A DNA stretch of 19,492 bases from Prevotella sp. UBA7551 (lineage in GTDB: Bacteria; Bacteroidota; Bacteroidia; Bacteroidales; Bacteroidaceae). Location: assembly GCA_002479145.1 (NCBI GenBank), contig DLLX01000045.1, positions 1 through 19,492 of the forward strand, in the 5' to 3' direction. This document shows positions 7,840 to 14,951 of the stretch, piece by piece (position 1 is the first letter of the stretch; each line of letters starts with the position of its first letter). The position numbers and the translations under genes are program-made. The notes below the pieces were generated by a model. That model was given only the letters and a program-made list of their open reading frames with translations, ran no database searches and was not told where the DNA came from.

Positions 7840-8913
7840 ATGTCACTCTCGCTGTTGCCTCTTAACCTTCCACTCAACAAAATGCTCCCCCGCATCGTCA
7901 TAGCAGGCCCCTGCGCTGCCGAAACGGAGGCGCAAGTGATGGACTCGGCACACGCCCTGGCTGCCCTTGGATGCAAAATCTTCCGTGCAGGCGTATGGAA
8001 ACCGCGTTCAAAACCTGGTATGTTCGAGGGCAATGGCGTGAGCGCAATGCCGTGGCTGAGGCGGGCAAAGGAAGAGACGGGGATGCTCATCGCCACTGAG
8101 GTCGCCACACCAGAGCATGTGGAGCTGTGCCTTCGCCACGGCATTGACTTGCTATGGATAGGTGCGAGGACTTCTACCAACCCGTTTGCGATGCAGGCTT
8201 TGGCCAATTCCTTGCAAGGAGTGGACATCCCTGTGCTGGTAAAGAATCCCGTCAATCCCGACATAGAATTGTGGATCGGGGCACTTGAGCGACTGAATCA
8301 GGCGGGGGTGCGTCGTCTGGGGGCGATACATCGCGGCTTTTGCAGCTATGGCGAAGACCAGTATCGCAATGCACCGATGTGGCCTATCCCCATAGAGCTG
8401 CGCCGCAGGTATCCATCGCTTCCCATACTCTGCGACCCCAGCCACATAGGAGGCAGCCGTGAACTGATAGCCCCGCTTGCCCAGCAGGCGATGGACTTGG
8501 GATTCGACGGCCTTATGGTGGAGTGTCATTGTCATCCCGATGATGCCTGGAGTGATGCCCGACAGCAAATCACGCCCGAAATGCTCCAAAAGATTCTCTC
8601 ACAGCTGGTCATCCGCAATTCAGAAGGGACGGATGGGGGCCAGATACAACGACTTCGCGATGGAATTGACGCGATAGACCACCAGTTGGTGACGCTACTT
8701 GCACAACGTATGCGCGTCTGTCGCGAAGTAGGCCGGTACAAAAAAGAAAACAGTGTCACTGTCCTGCAACCCGACCGATACCAGAGTCTGCTGCTGGAGC
8801 GTAGGGAAGAGGCGCAAAAATGTGGGCTAAGTCCCGATGCAGTGGCACGTATCTTTGAATTAATCCATGAGGAAAGCATACGTCAGCAGCTCGACATCAT
8901 CAACGACAAGTAG
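7840..8913 (+). CDS. Bifunctional DAHP synthase / chorismate mutase
   Basis: 357 aa. The N-terminal domain (about 17-260) is a beta-type (AroA-I-beta, KDO8P-synthase-like) 3-deoxy-D-arabino-heptulosonate-7-phosphate synthase, condensing phosphoenolpyruvate with erythrose-4-phosphate. Marks are IAGPCAAETE (21-30), FRAGVWKPRSKPG (48-60), LVKNPVNPD (133-141), IHRGF (163-167) and LCDPSHIGGSRE (197-208). The C-terminal domain (about 268-352) is an AroQ-type helical chorismate mutase with RLRDGIDAIDHQLVTLLAQRM and YKKEN. The mutase in such fusions often makes the synthase sensitive to prephenate or chorismate. I chose ATG 7840, which gives the short SLLPLNLP leader typical of this family; ATG 7882 is the alternative. 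The gene starts 7 bp after the TPR gene and feeds tyrosine and phenylalanine synthesis. Confidence 0.92.
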   Translation: MSLSLLPLNLPLNKMLPRIVIAGPCAAETEAQVMDSAHALAALGCKIFRAGVWKPRSKPGMFEGNGVSAMPWLRRAKEETGMLIATEVATPEHVELCLRHGIDLLWIGARTSTNPFAMQALANSLQGVDIPVLVKNPVNPDIELWIGALERLNQAGVRRLGAIHRGFCSYGEDQYRNAPMWPIPIELRRRYPSLPILCDPSHIGGSRELIAPLAQQAMDLGFDGLMVECHCHPDDAWSDARQQITPEMLQKILSQLVIRNSEGTDGGQIQRLRDGIDAIDHQLVTLLAQRMRVCREVGRYKKENSVTVLQPDRYQSLLLERREEAQKCGLSPDAVARIFELIHEESIRQQLDIINDK

Positions 8914-9898
8914 ATGGCGGGGCGCACTGTTGCTCTTGTTGGGGCTTTGGGGGGCTCTGTATGCCTCAGCACAGGGTGTCCGGCTGACGGTGGTGGAGCT
9001 GAATGTTGAGAACTTATTCGACACACAGCACGACTCGCTGAAGCTGGATGAGGACTTCTTGCCTACGGGAAAGTACCGCTGGACACGCTATCGATACTGG
9101 CAAAAGCTCAACCGTATAGGACAGACGCTCGTAGCTTGCGGTGCCGACTCGGCCCGATGGGAGCTTCCCGACTTGATTGCGCTCTGCGAAGTGGAGAACG
9201 ACACCGTGCTTCGCGACCTTACCCGCCGCTCATTGCTGCGTCGTGCGGGCTATGAATATGTGGTGACCGACTCACCAGACGAGCGCGGTCTGGATGTGGC
9301 GCTGCTTTATTCGCCATTTACTTTTCGCCTGATTTACTCTGACACCTTGCGTATCGCACCGCCACGGGGCATATTCCGCCCCACACGCGACATACTTCAT
9401 GCATGTGGTGAGCTGATTACTGGCGACACACTCCACGTCTTTGTCGTCCATGCTCCGAGTCGTCGGGGAGGTGAACGCCCCTCGCGGCCTTATCGTATGG
9501 CCGTGGCACGACGTGTGGCCGATGCCATCGACACTCTTTCCTTGTCACATCCCACGGCGAAAGTACTCGTCATGGGCGACTTCAATGACTATTACGACTC
9601 GCCCGCCTTGCGCTTCCTGGCTTCAAAGGGGCTGACAGACGTGAGTGACACGGCCGTAGGAGCACATGGAGCACGCGCCACTTATCGCTATCAGGGGCTT
9701 TGGGCAAGCCTCGACCATATTCTGGTAAGCAGCAATCTCCTACCTGCTGTCCGTGCATGTGTGGTTGTCGATGAGCCGTTTCTGCTGGAGTCGGATGAGA
9801 AATATGGGGGTGTTAAACCGCGACGTGGCTACTATGGACCGCGGTTTAACAATGGATATAGCGACCATCTTCCCCTTGTGTTGCGCCTGGAAATTTAA
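8867..9898 (+). CDS. Secreted endonuclease/exonuclease/phosphatase-family protein
   Basis: 343 aa of the EEP (DNase I-like) metal-dependent phosphoesterase fold. Catalytic-type motifs are LNVENLFD (45-52), ALCEVEN (105-111), VVHAPSRRGG (193-202, with the active-site His), GDFND (237-241), SLDHI (281-285) and YSDHLP (331-336). Residues about 18-36 (a Leu-rich core ending ASA-Q) form a signal peptide preceded by a Ser/Thr-rich n-region, so the enzyme acts outside the cytoplasm. The only plausible start, ATG 8867, overlaps the end of the DAHP synthase gene by 47 bp in another frame, suggesting translational coupling. The substrate cannot be read from sequence: nucleic acid, a phospholipid or another phosphodiester are all possible. 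Confidence 0.85.
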   Translation: MRKAYVSSSTSSTTSRWRGALLLLLGLWGALYASAQGVRLTVVELNVENLFDTQHDSLKLDEDFLPTGKYRWTRYRYWQKLNRIGQTLVACGADSARWELPDLIALCEVENDTVLRDLTRRSLLRRAGYEYVVTDSPDERGLDVALLYSPFTFRLIYSDTLRIAPPRGIFRPTRDILHACGELITGDTLHVFVVHAPSRRGGERPSRPYRMAVARRVADAIDTLSLSHPTAKVLVMGDFNDYYDSPALRFLASKGLTDVSDTAVGAHGARATYRYQGLWASLDHILVSSNLLPAVRACVVVDEPFLLESDEKYGGVKPRRGYYGPRFNNGYSDHLPLVLRLEI

Positions 9899-9956
9899 TT
9901 ATGGGTGCGTTTTCTGTTCTTCTTCGCCTGAAATACGGATGATCATTGTACATTAA

Positions 9957-9983
9957 GTAACCCTTTGAAAATCAAAGGGTAAC
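9957..9983. terminator. Short hairpin after the four-gene operon
   Basis: ACCCTTTGA (9960-9968) AAA TCAAAGGGT (9972-9980) forms a 9-bp stem with a 3-nt loop, extendable by one mismatch to GTaACCC/GGGTaAC. It lies about 60 bp after the operon's last stop. The U-run is poor (AACAAATCC), but the position suits transcription termination or mRNA 3'-end protection. Confidence 0.45.
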
Positions 9984-10017
9984 AAATCCTATTATCTTTT
10001 CGTCCTTAACACCAAAA

Positions 10018-10083
10018 TTTTTAATTTATTTTTCCGTAGTTTTTAATTTATTTTTCTGCGATTTTTAAATTAAAAATCTGGGA
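10018..10083. repeat. 22-bp-period AT repeat array with helically phased T/A tracts
   Basis: Three tandem 22-bp units start at 10018, 10040 and 10062. The first two begin with TTTTTAATTTATTTTTC; the third begins with TTTTTAAATTAAAAATC. Runs of five T or A occur about every 11 bp (10018, 10029, 10040, 10051, 10062, 10072), close to one helical turn, as expected for intrinsically curved DNA. The short spacers are C/G-containing (CGTAG, TGCGA, TGGGA). It lies in the 341-bp gap 9899-10239 between the operon end and the convergent djlA-like gene. Apart from this array and the hairpin at 9957-9983, I see nothing else in that gap. A sister array lies at 19427-19492. Confidence 0.75.
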
Positions 10084-10239
10084 ATTAAAGTCTGAAAAGC
10101 AAAACGATACTGTCTCTGCCACCCAAGTAAAGCATTGGCAATGGGTGACAACACGGCATTTAACCCAAATCTGTCAACTCTCAGAAGCAATACAAGACCT
10201 TCTGACAGGCATCATGGCACAAAAAGGATAGCCTCGCCA

Positions 10240-11058
10240 TCAATTCATGCCACGTGCCTTGTAGACAAGCTCTTTGGCTGCATTAATCTCCTGAAATTTT
10301 CGTTCCGCCGACTTTCTCACATCCTCGCCAAGTGCGGCCACTCGGTCGGGATGGTGCTTCAGAGCCATTTTGCGGAACGCTGCCTTCACCTCATCGTTGG
10401 TGGCTGTCGGGGCGACACCAAGCACCTTGTAGGCCTGAGCGAGCTGGTCGGCATCGCTTTCCTCACGGGATTCACTTTCTCTGCCGCTATCGAGGTTGAG
10501 CATCGCAACCACCTCGGAGGGGTCTATGCCCATGTGTCCAGCTACCTCCTGTAGTGCACTCACCTCCTCTGGAGGCACTACGCCGTCGGCTTTAGCGATA
10601 TTGACCAGATAATAAAGCAACTGGAGGCGTACACTCTCGCTGGTGTTGGCGCGTATCTGGTAGCAACTCTTGAGGATTTCCCGCTTGAAGTTGTCCATTC
10701 CTCGCTCCTTCTGCATCTCAAAGAGGCGCAGGAGTATCTCGTTGCCTTGCGAGACAGCCTGTTCACCGAAGCTCTGTCGGAGAAAATTGCGCACATATTC
10801 CATCTCAGAGTGCATCGCCCTCCCATCGGCACGGATGATATAGGAAGAAAGAACAAGCAGAGAAAAGAGGAAAGAGTTGCGCTGCTCGCTCAGATCATCA
10901 CCCACACTGGCATCCCCATAACTTCTATTTTGCGATGACGCATCGCTGGCACTGAAAGCATCGTCAAGAAGTTTGCCTATACCAAAGCCCAAGAATCCGC
11001 CCAGAGCGCCTCCTGCTGCAAAGCCCAGTGCGCCACCAATCCATTTCAACACACGCAT
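10240..11058 (-). CDS. DjlA-like TerB/J-domain co-chaperone
   Basis: 272 aa. The N-terminus (about 5-31) is a Gly/Ala-rich hydrophobic segment with GxxxG spacing, probably a membrane anchor as in DjlA. A TerB/DjlA-like helical domain spans about 58-190 (FLFSLLVLSSYIIRADGRAMHSEMEYVR, LLYYLVNIAKADGVVPPEEVSALQ). A charged linker leads to a C-terminal J domain (about 205-272) with YKVLGVAPTATNDEVKAAFRKM and the essential HPD at 236-238, which stimulates a DnaK-type ATPase. The architecture (anchor, TerB, J domain) matches DjlA in order and length. It is monocistronic on the minus strand, and its leader holds the 66-bp-period repeats at 11149-11248. A membrane-associated chaperone or stress role is inferred from the family. 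Confidence 0.85.
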   Translation of the reverse strand: MRVLKWIGGALGFAAGGALGGFLGFGIGKLLDDAFSASDASSQNRSYGDASVGDDLSEQRNSFLFSLLVLSSYIIRADGRAMHSEMEYVRNFLRQSFGEQAVSQGNEILLRLFEMQKERGMDNFKREILKSCYQIRANTSESVRLQLLYYLVNIAKADGVVPPEEVSALQEVAGHMGIDPSEVVAMLNLDSGRESESREESDADQLAQAYKVLGVAPTATNDEVKAAFRKMALKHHPDRVAALGEDVRKSAERKFQEINAAKELVYKARGMN

Positions 11059-11148
11059 ATTACATTCGTTCTTTCTATTGATTAAACTACATTTCTATTG
11101 ATGAATATAAGGCAAACAGACAAAAAGAAAGCATATTTCCAAACGACT

Positions 11149-11248
11149 GAGTGCAGCTTATCTTATGCAAAGATAACGCAAACGAGCGCAATGAGAGCTT
11201 GCTCTCTGATTGCCGAGTGCAGCTTATCTTATGCAAAGATAATGCAAA
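11149..11248 (-). repeat. Two copies of a 66-bp-period structured leader repeat (djlA side)
   Basis: A 34-nt segment (11149-11182) recurs exactly 66 bp on (11215-11248) with one mismatch. Each copy holds a hairpin TTATCTT-ATGCA-AAGATAA (11158-11176 and 11224-11242). Between them lies a second dyad with GAGAG CTTG CTCTC flanked by GCAAT/ATTGC. Read on the minus strand, the direction of the djlA-like gene, each copy carries TATCTTTGC, a match to the Bacteroidota -7 consensus (11175-11167 and 11241-11233), although no good TTTG box lies 19-21 bp upstream of either. The same family is found upstream of pyrK at 14840-14951, also in the sense of transcription. The remainder of the 380-bp gap 11059-11438 shows no gene. 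Confidence 0.8.
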
Positions 11249-11438
11249 TTTCGCAAGCTACATCATTGATCAAACAAAAACAGCCAGAATAACAAACTTT
11301 TCAATGAAGAAGTTTCATGGCGTAGGGGACCAATATTAGCGGATTCTGTCGATGAAAAGACCCACAGACATGTTATTTTACAACCTTGTCCGTAACCCGA
11401 ATGATAGGATTAACGACACAAAACATCATCTTTATTTG

Positions 11439-11888
11439 TCAAATATTATCATAGTCGGGAAGGTTCTCCAAAAATAAATATTTTTGATGGGCATAATCCA
11501 TCTTGCAAACATAGGTCTGCATGCCATTGCTCACTACGAGGTAATCGACGTGAAGCAGCATATTGTAGACACTAATCTGGTCGAAAACCTTCTGCGTGAT
11601 ACATATATGCGGAGCCTTGTACTCCACAATCATCCGTGCATGGAGGCGGTTGTCATAGAGCACGCTGTCGGCTCTGACACTCTTGTCGCCAATCATCAGT
11701 CGCACCTCATTGGCCAACAACGAAGCTGGATAGCCCTTGTGGGCAGTGAGGAAGTGGACAAAATGTTGGCGCACCCATTCCTCCGGTGTGAGTGCTACAT
11801 AGCGGCGGCGAAGCATATCGAAGATTTTCTGCCTGCCCCCCTCAGTCTTTAAGCGCACAGGATAGGGTGGAAGATTGAGCTTTATCAT
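11439..11888 (-). CDS. HsdR_N-type (type I restriction enzyme R N-terminal-like) small protein
   Basis: 149 aa, matching the short stand-alone Bacteroidota proteins annotated as HsdR N-terminal domain. I start at ATG 11888 (MIKLNLPPYP), the family's usual N-terminus; an upstream start at 11993 would add 35 unrelated residues. Characteristic phrases are YVALTPEEWVRQHFVHFL (30-47), LLANE (57-61), RADSVLYD (72-79), MIVEYKAP (86-93), VFDQISVYN and YLVVSNG. The D74, E89-x-K91 pattern fits a PD-(D/E)xK nuclease core. No helicase/translocase or methylase genes are nearby, so it is not a working restriction system by itself. It is divergent from holA; in my experience this pair is conserved in Bacteroidales. 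Function unproven; a DNA-processing role is inferred. Confidence 0.8.
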   Translation of the reverse strand: MIKLNLPPYPVRLKTEGGRQKIFDMLRRRYVALTPEEWVRQHFVHFLTAHKGYPASLLANEVRLMIGDKSVRADSVLYDNRLHARMIVEYKAPHICITQKVFDQISVYNMLLHVDYLVVSNGMQTYVCKMDYAHQKYLFLENLPDYDNI

Positions 11889-12062
11889 CTTAAAAATTTT
11901 GCTGTACCACTGTTTATCATTACCTTTGCCGAGGATAGCACTGCTCAAGTGAGGCGGAGCTAAGTCAGCCCTTGAACGGAGAAAGCTGTCCAAAGAAAAG
12001 GTGGTTGACCGTTAATCCAAGGGAATCATTTCCTGACAGAAACGGTTTCCGCTTTCTTATCT

Positions 12063-12071
12063 GCAAAGGTA
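12063..12071 (-). promoter_or_regulatory. Possible -7 element for the HsdR_N-type gene
   Basis: On the minus strand TACCTTTGC fits TAnnTTTGc, with a TTG about 22-23 bp upstream. It would give a leader of about 170 nt before ATG 11888. This is a single-motif match in the divergent region 11889-12140; I saw no equally clear element for holA. Confidence 0.3.
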
Positions 12072-12140
12072 CAAAAAAAGAAAGACTATCCTTCAACGAT
12101 AATTTCTTTTCTAACAATTAAGCATCCAAACAATACTTTC

Positions 12141-13172
12141 ATGGCAACAAGACAAGGCACGGATTTTATCAACATCATGGGCGAACTGAAAGCACACCGT
12201 TTTCGTCCCATATATCTATTGATGGGGGAGGAGTCTTACTACATAGACCAGATTGCCGACTACCTTACCAAAAATGTACTCAAGCCGGAAGAGGTCGACT
12301 TTAACCGAACCATCTGCTTCGGCAACGATACAACGGCAAGTCAGATCATGGACATCGCTCGTCGATATCCCATAATGGCGGAACGCCAGCTGGTCGTAGT
12401 CAAAGAGGCACAGAACATCAAACAGCTGGAACCCCTGGAGAAATATTTAGCCAACCCAATGCCTACGACTATCCTTGTATGGTGCGTAAAGAACGGAAAA
12501 ATAGACGGGAGAAAATACAAAAAACTCCTGACGCTGGCCAATTCTGTAGGGGTTGTTTTTGAAAGTAAAAAACTTTACGAAAGCATGATTCCCGCTTTCA
12601 TCCGAAATTATGTAAAAAGTTGCGGTGCCAGCATTGAAGAAAAAGCGTGCCAGATGATGGTTGAGAACATCGGTTCGGATCTCAACCGACTGACATCTGA
12701 AATAGATAAGGTGATTATTTCATTGAAAAATAGCGACAAACTAATAACTGATGCTATCGTAGAAAGAGAAATCGGAGTGAGCAAAGATTTCAATGGATTT
12801 GAATTGAAAGATGCCTTGGTTAATAAGGATGCACTAAAAGCAAATCGGATTATCAATTATTTTAACAATAAACCACAAGAGGGGAACGTCGTTAGGTTGA
12901 TGCCTCTCATCTTTAATTACTTTCAAAACCTGATGATTGTCTATTACACATCAGGTGAAAAGAATGAACGCGGCATTGCAGCAACGCTTGGATTGAAGGG
13001 AACTTGGGGAGCAAAGGACTATATTACAGGGCTACGAAACTTCTCTCCCGGCAAGGTGATGGGCATCATTGCAAAGATCAGAGAAACGGATACAAAGCTG
13101 AAAGGCATCGAAAATTCCAGTACACAACCAGGAGAACTGATGAAAGAGCTCGTTTTTTACATCCTCCACTGA
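12141..13172 (+). CDS. holA: DNA polymerase III subunit delta
   Basis: 343 aa, the clamp-loader delta subunit, which opens the sliding clamp within the replicase complex. Visible family features are the N-terminal AAA+-like fold with RPIYLLMGEESYYIDQIADYL (about 22-42), where the Walker A site is degenerate as normal for delta. MAERQLVVVKEAQ (about 77-89) and a run resembling LVWCVKNGKIDGRKYKKLL follow. The collar domain contains NIGSDLNRLTSEIDKV, IGVSKDFNGFELKDAL and MPLIFNYFQNLMIVYY, ending in the helix typical of Bacteroidota HolA. Length matches the family. It begins 252 bp from the divergent HsdR_N-type gene and is followed at once by a near-perfect palindrome (13183-13203). Housekeeping gene with AT-richer codon use than the neighbouring operons. 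Confidence 0.93.
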   Translation: MATRQGTDFINIMGELKAHRFRPIYLLMGEESYYIDQIADYLTKNVLKPEEVDFNRTICFGNDTTASQIMDIARRYPIMAERQLVVVKEAQNIKQLEPLEKYLANPMPTTILVWCVKNGKIDGRKYKKLLTLANSVGVVFESKKLYESMIPAFIRNYVKSCGASIEEKACQMMVENIGSDLNRLTSEIDKVIISLKNSDKLITDAIVEREIGVSKDFNGFELKDALVNKDALKANRIINYFNNKPQEGNVVRLMPLIFNYFQNLMIVYYTSGEKNERGIAATLGLKGTWGAKDYITGLRNFSPGKVMGIIAKIRETDTKLKGIENSSTQPGELMKELVFYILH

Positions 13173-13406
13173 ACTTTCGACTGCATTTTTGGCCCAAAAA
13201 TGCGCTGTAATTCGCCTTCAAACGGTAAAAACTGACCTATCTTGAGCTGTTTGGAGGCATTTTTTAATGCCTGATTTTAGCCTCAACACCGTCTTTTTCA
13301 GAGATTTATATTCTCTAAACCCTCTCATTTTCGTAATATTTAGGAGCTGATGAATCACTGCTCGTGAATTTCTCTTGCGTGCAGGTTTTCGTCCTAAATA
13401 GACCAC
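13157..13406 (-). pseudogene. Small basic ORF, possibly frameshifted; perhaps a dispersed repeat
   Basis: An open frame from GTG 13406 to a stop at 13218 encodes 62 residues rich in Lys and Arg, with GRKPARKRNSRAVIHQLL and KSLKKTVLRLKSGIKKC. Near its end is a five-T run on the minus strand (13231-13227). Removing one T would join it to a second open frame reading LPFEGELQRIF and running to a stop at 13157-13159, overlapping the 3' end of holA antisense by 16 bp. The block contains two dyads, 13183-13203 and 13255-13272. I cannot assign a function. It could be a decayed small gene, or a repeat that happens to be open. No convincing ribosome-binding site or ATG start is seen. Confidence 0.3.
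13183..13203. terminator. Near-perfect palindrome just after holA
   Basis: GCATTTTTGG (13183-13192), one central C, then CCAAAAATGC (13194-13203): a 10-bp palindrome 11 bp after the holA stop. A second dyad, AGGCATT TTTT AATGCCT, is at 13255-13272. The position suggests holA 3'-end formation, but neither is followed by a strong U-run. Confidence 0.4.
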
Positions 13407-13907
13407 AAAATTTTATATTTAACCTTATTTAGCTATCAATGCGAGGCGAACGAAGTTTTACTTTACTAAAGTTTTACTTCATAAATAATCTATTTATAAA
13501 TTCGTTTCTTCGTTTTTAGCTATAACAACAATGCTGCAATTACATTTATAATCGCATATATTTGTATTCGTAAAAGCAAAGTTATATATATACTTAGTTC
13601 GCATCTATGTATAACATACTAATTACCAGTGATTTATAAGAATATAAATTAAATGGATTTAATAAATAAATGAGAATCGATTAAATACCCATTGGTAATT
13701 CTAAAATATTCGATGATAATGACTTTTATACCAAATTGATAAACAAAAAGATAAATATAACTATTAAATTTATGCTTATTAGGGCTTTGGTTAAATAATT
13801 AGACCATCCCTATCTGCTGATTTAGAAAATAAAAATTAGTTTCCCGAAACCTCTTGTGTTTTCGCTTTGTAAAACAAAACAGTCTGGATTATATTTTAAT
13901 AAATCCA
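13407..13907. other. AT-rich non-coding region upstream of the XRE regulator
   Basis: About 500 bp of very AT-rich DNA without a credible gene on either strand. It holds a direct repeat, AAGTTTTACTT at 13453-13463 and 13469-13479 (16-bp spacing). It also holds an interrupted inverted repeat, AATTACCAGTG (13621-13631) with CATTGGTAATT (13690-13700), with one G/T mismatch. CTTTGTAAAA at 13865-13874 recurs at 13935-13944 in the regulator's promoter, exactly 70 bp away. No origin-type DnaA-box cluster, tRNA or phage attachment site was apparent. Confidence 0.6.
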
Positions 13908-13943
13908 TTTGGCTAATCAAAAAAATAGGTTTACCTTTGTAAA
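13908..13943 (+). promoter_or_regulatory. Promoter of the XRE regulator with an overlapping dyad
   Basis: TTTG (13908-13911), 20 bp, then TACCTTTGT (13932-13940) is a near-consensus Bacteroidota promoter. The dyad TTTAC CTTT GTAAA (13930-13943) covers the -7 box, making it a candidate operator for autoregulation. This promoter rules out translation starting at the TTG codon at 13909 and supports ATG 13978. Confidence 0.6.
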
Positions 13944-13977
13944 ATCAACGAGTACGCAAAGAAATACCTCAAAAATC

Positions 13978-14451
13978 ATGGATGAACAAGGAATGAGAGC
14001 GCGAATTCAGCAGCTCATAACGCACCAGCACATGAATCGGCAGAGTTTCGCAGAGCATATTGGCGTGTCGCCCGCATCGCTTAGTCAGATTCTGAATGAC
14101 AAGCAAAAGCCAACCCTTTCCATCGTCATCGCTATCACCAATCGTTTTCCAGCACTTCGATACGACTGGTTACTGGATGGTAAAGAACCTATGTTCAGCG
14201 ATGGCACCACCTCGGAGAAGCTGTCCTCTCCCCCATCGCAACAAGGCAAAGGAGCACAGTCATCTGCCATTAGCAACCCTTCTGTTTCACAATCAAACGG
14301 AAACACATTGTTCGACAGCCATTCCGCTCAAGGTGGAGGAACCACACCGCAAGTGCAAGTAAAATATATTGATAAACCGCAACGCAAAATCACAGAGATT
14401 CGCATCTTCTATGACGATCAAACGTGGGAGACTTTTGTTCCCAAAAAATAG
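13978..14451 (+). CDS. XRE-family helix-turn-helix transcriptional regulator
   Basis: 157 aa. The N-terminal domain (about 7-67) is a Cro/C1-type HTH: RARIQQLITHQHMNRQSFAEHIGVSPASLSQILNDKQKPTLSIV is the classical pattern, followed by FPALRYDWLLDGKEPMF, which Bacteroidota XRE proteins often have. Residues about 74-125 are Ser/Gln/Gly-rich and probably disordered. The C-terminal 30 residues (KYIDKPQRKITEIRIFYDDQTWETFVPKK) look like a beta hairpin seen in related Bacteroidales regulators; it may serve dimerisation or ligand contact. ATG 13978 is chosen because the promoter lies over the upstream codons and the HTH begins right after it. It is monocistronic between AT-rich gaps, so its targets are unclear; self-regulation is possible. 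Confidence 0.82.
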   Translation: MDEQGMRARIQQLITHQHMNRQSFAEHIGVSPASLSQILNDKQKPTLSIVIAITNRFPALRYDWLLDGKEPMFSDGTTSEKLSSPPSQQGKGAQSSAISNPSVSQSNGNTLFDSHSAQGGGTTPQVQVKYIDKPQRKITEIRIFYDDQTWETFVPKK

Positions 14452-14597
14452 TCGAAAACCAGCAATTCAAGGGGCGTTTTATTCACGAAATAATTTAGAA
14501 TATATTCTTACATTATTTTTTCTTTCAAGCCAAGATAATTTTTCGAGAAAGCGAAACTGGCAACAAGTCTACGCCACGAGCGCCATCCTATATTAAG

Positions 14598-14632
14598 ATG
14601 CAAAGCCGATTTCATTTCAATTGGCTTTGCAT
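14598..14632 (+). terminator. Hairpin after the XRE gene
   Basis: ATGCAAAGCC (14598-14607) pairs perfectly with GGCTTTGCAT (14623-14632) over a 15-nt loop, with partial extra pairing inside (GATT/AATT). It lies about 150 bp after the regulator's stop. No strong U-run follows, so termination is plausible but unproven. The rest of the 552-bp gap 14452-15003 contains the pyrK promoter and leader repeat and nothing else I can name. Confidence 0.4.
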
Positions 14633-14816
14633 TGCATTGGAAATACCGCATTTTTCATTACGCGCTGAAAATCAATTAGTTAGCAGAAGAACCTATCAAA
14701 GGATGCCACAAATAAAATATATCAACAAATTCAGAACTCTTAAATGATGCTTTCCCGCCTCTCCGCGCGTTCCTTATTATATAAGTTTCAGCCTGGAAAA
14801 AGTATTTCCCCATTCC

Positions 14817-14848
14817 TTTGCACTTTTATGTTTTTTCCCTATCTTTGC
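14817..14848 (+). promoter_or_regulatory. Consensus Bacteroidota promoter for pyrK-pyrD
   Basis: TTTG (14817-14820), exactly 19 bp, then TATCTTTGC (14840-14848) is a full match to the Bacteroidota TTTG-N19-21-TAnnTTTGc promoter. Transcription would begin near 14855 and give a leader of about 150 nt before ATG 15004. The -7 box is also the first part of the 66-bp-period repeat. Confidence 0.75.
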
Positions 14849-14951
14849 ATAAGCTAATCGGCATTCGGCAATTAGAGAGCAAACTCTCACTGCGCTCATT
14901 GGCATTAGCTTCGCATAAGCTAAGCGGCACTCGGCAATTAAAGAGCAAATG
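14840..14951 (+). repeat. 66-bp-period structured leader repeat (pyrK side)
   Basis: CATAAGCTAA recurs at 14848-14857 and 14914-14923, and GGCAATTA at 14867 and 14933, both exactly 66 bp apart. It is the reverse complement, in window orientation, of the family at 11149-11248, yet in both places it reads the same way as the downstream gene. The second copy forms TTAGCTT-CGCAT-AAGCTAA (14905-14923), where the T:A pair of the djlA-side hairpin is replaced by G:C on both arms. GAGAG CAAA CTCTC (14875-14888) forms the intervening dyad. Confidence 0.8.

Noticed and set aside
7146..8264. A 372-codon open frame on the - strand opposite the TPR and DAHP synthase genes
   Set aside because: It spans two recognisable plus-strand genes and their junction, with no signal or domain pattern; treated as an antisense artefact.
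10018..10083. Regular 22-bp units considered as a CRISPR array
   Set aside because: The units are near-continuous AT repeats with 5-6 bp spacers, far too short for CRISPR spacers, and no cas genes are present.
11098..11292. A 64-codon open frame on the + strand containing a peptide repeat of the type AECSLSYAK
   Set aside because: It is the translation of the 66-bp-period leader repeat (22 codons). Differences between repeat copies fall mainly in first and second codon positions and preserve hairpins, not protein, and the frame lies antisense to the djlA-like leader.
11439..11888. HsdR_N-type gene considered as part of a restriction-modification or other defence system
   Set aside because: No methylase, specificity or helicase gene lies nearby and the protein is only the short stand-alone form found beside holA.
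13407..13907. AT-rich stretch considered as a replication origin or phage/ICE attachment region
   Set aside because: No DnaA-box cluster, dnaA neighbour, tRNA 3' end or integrase was seen.
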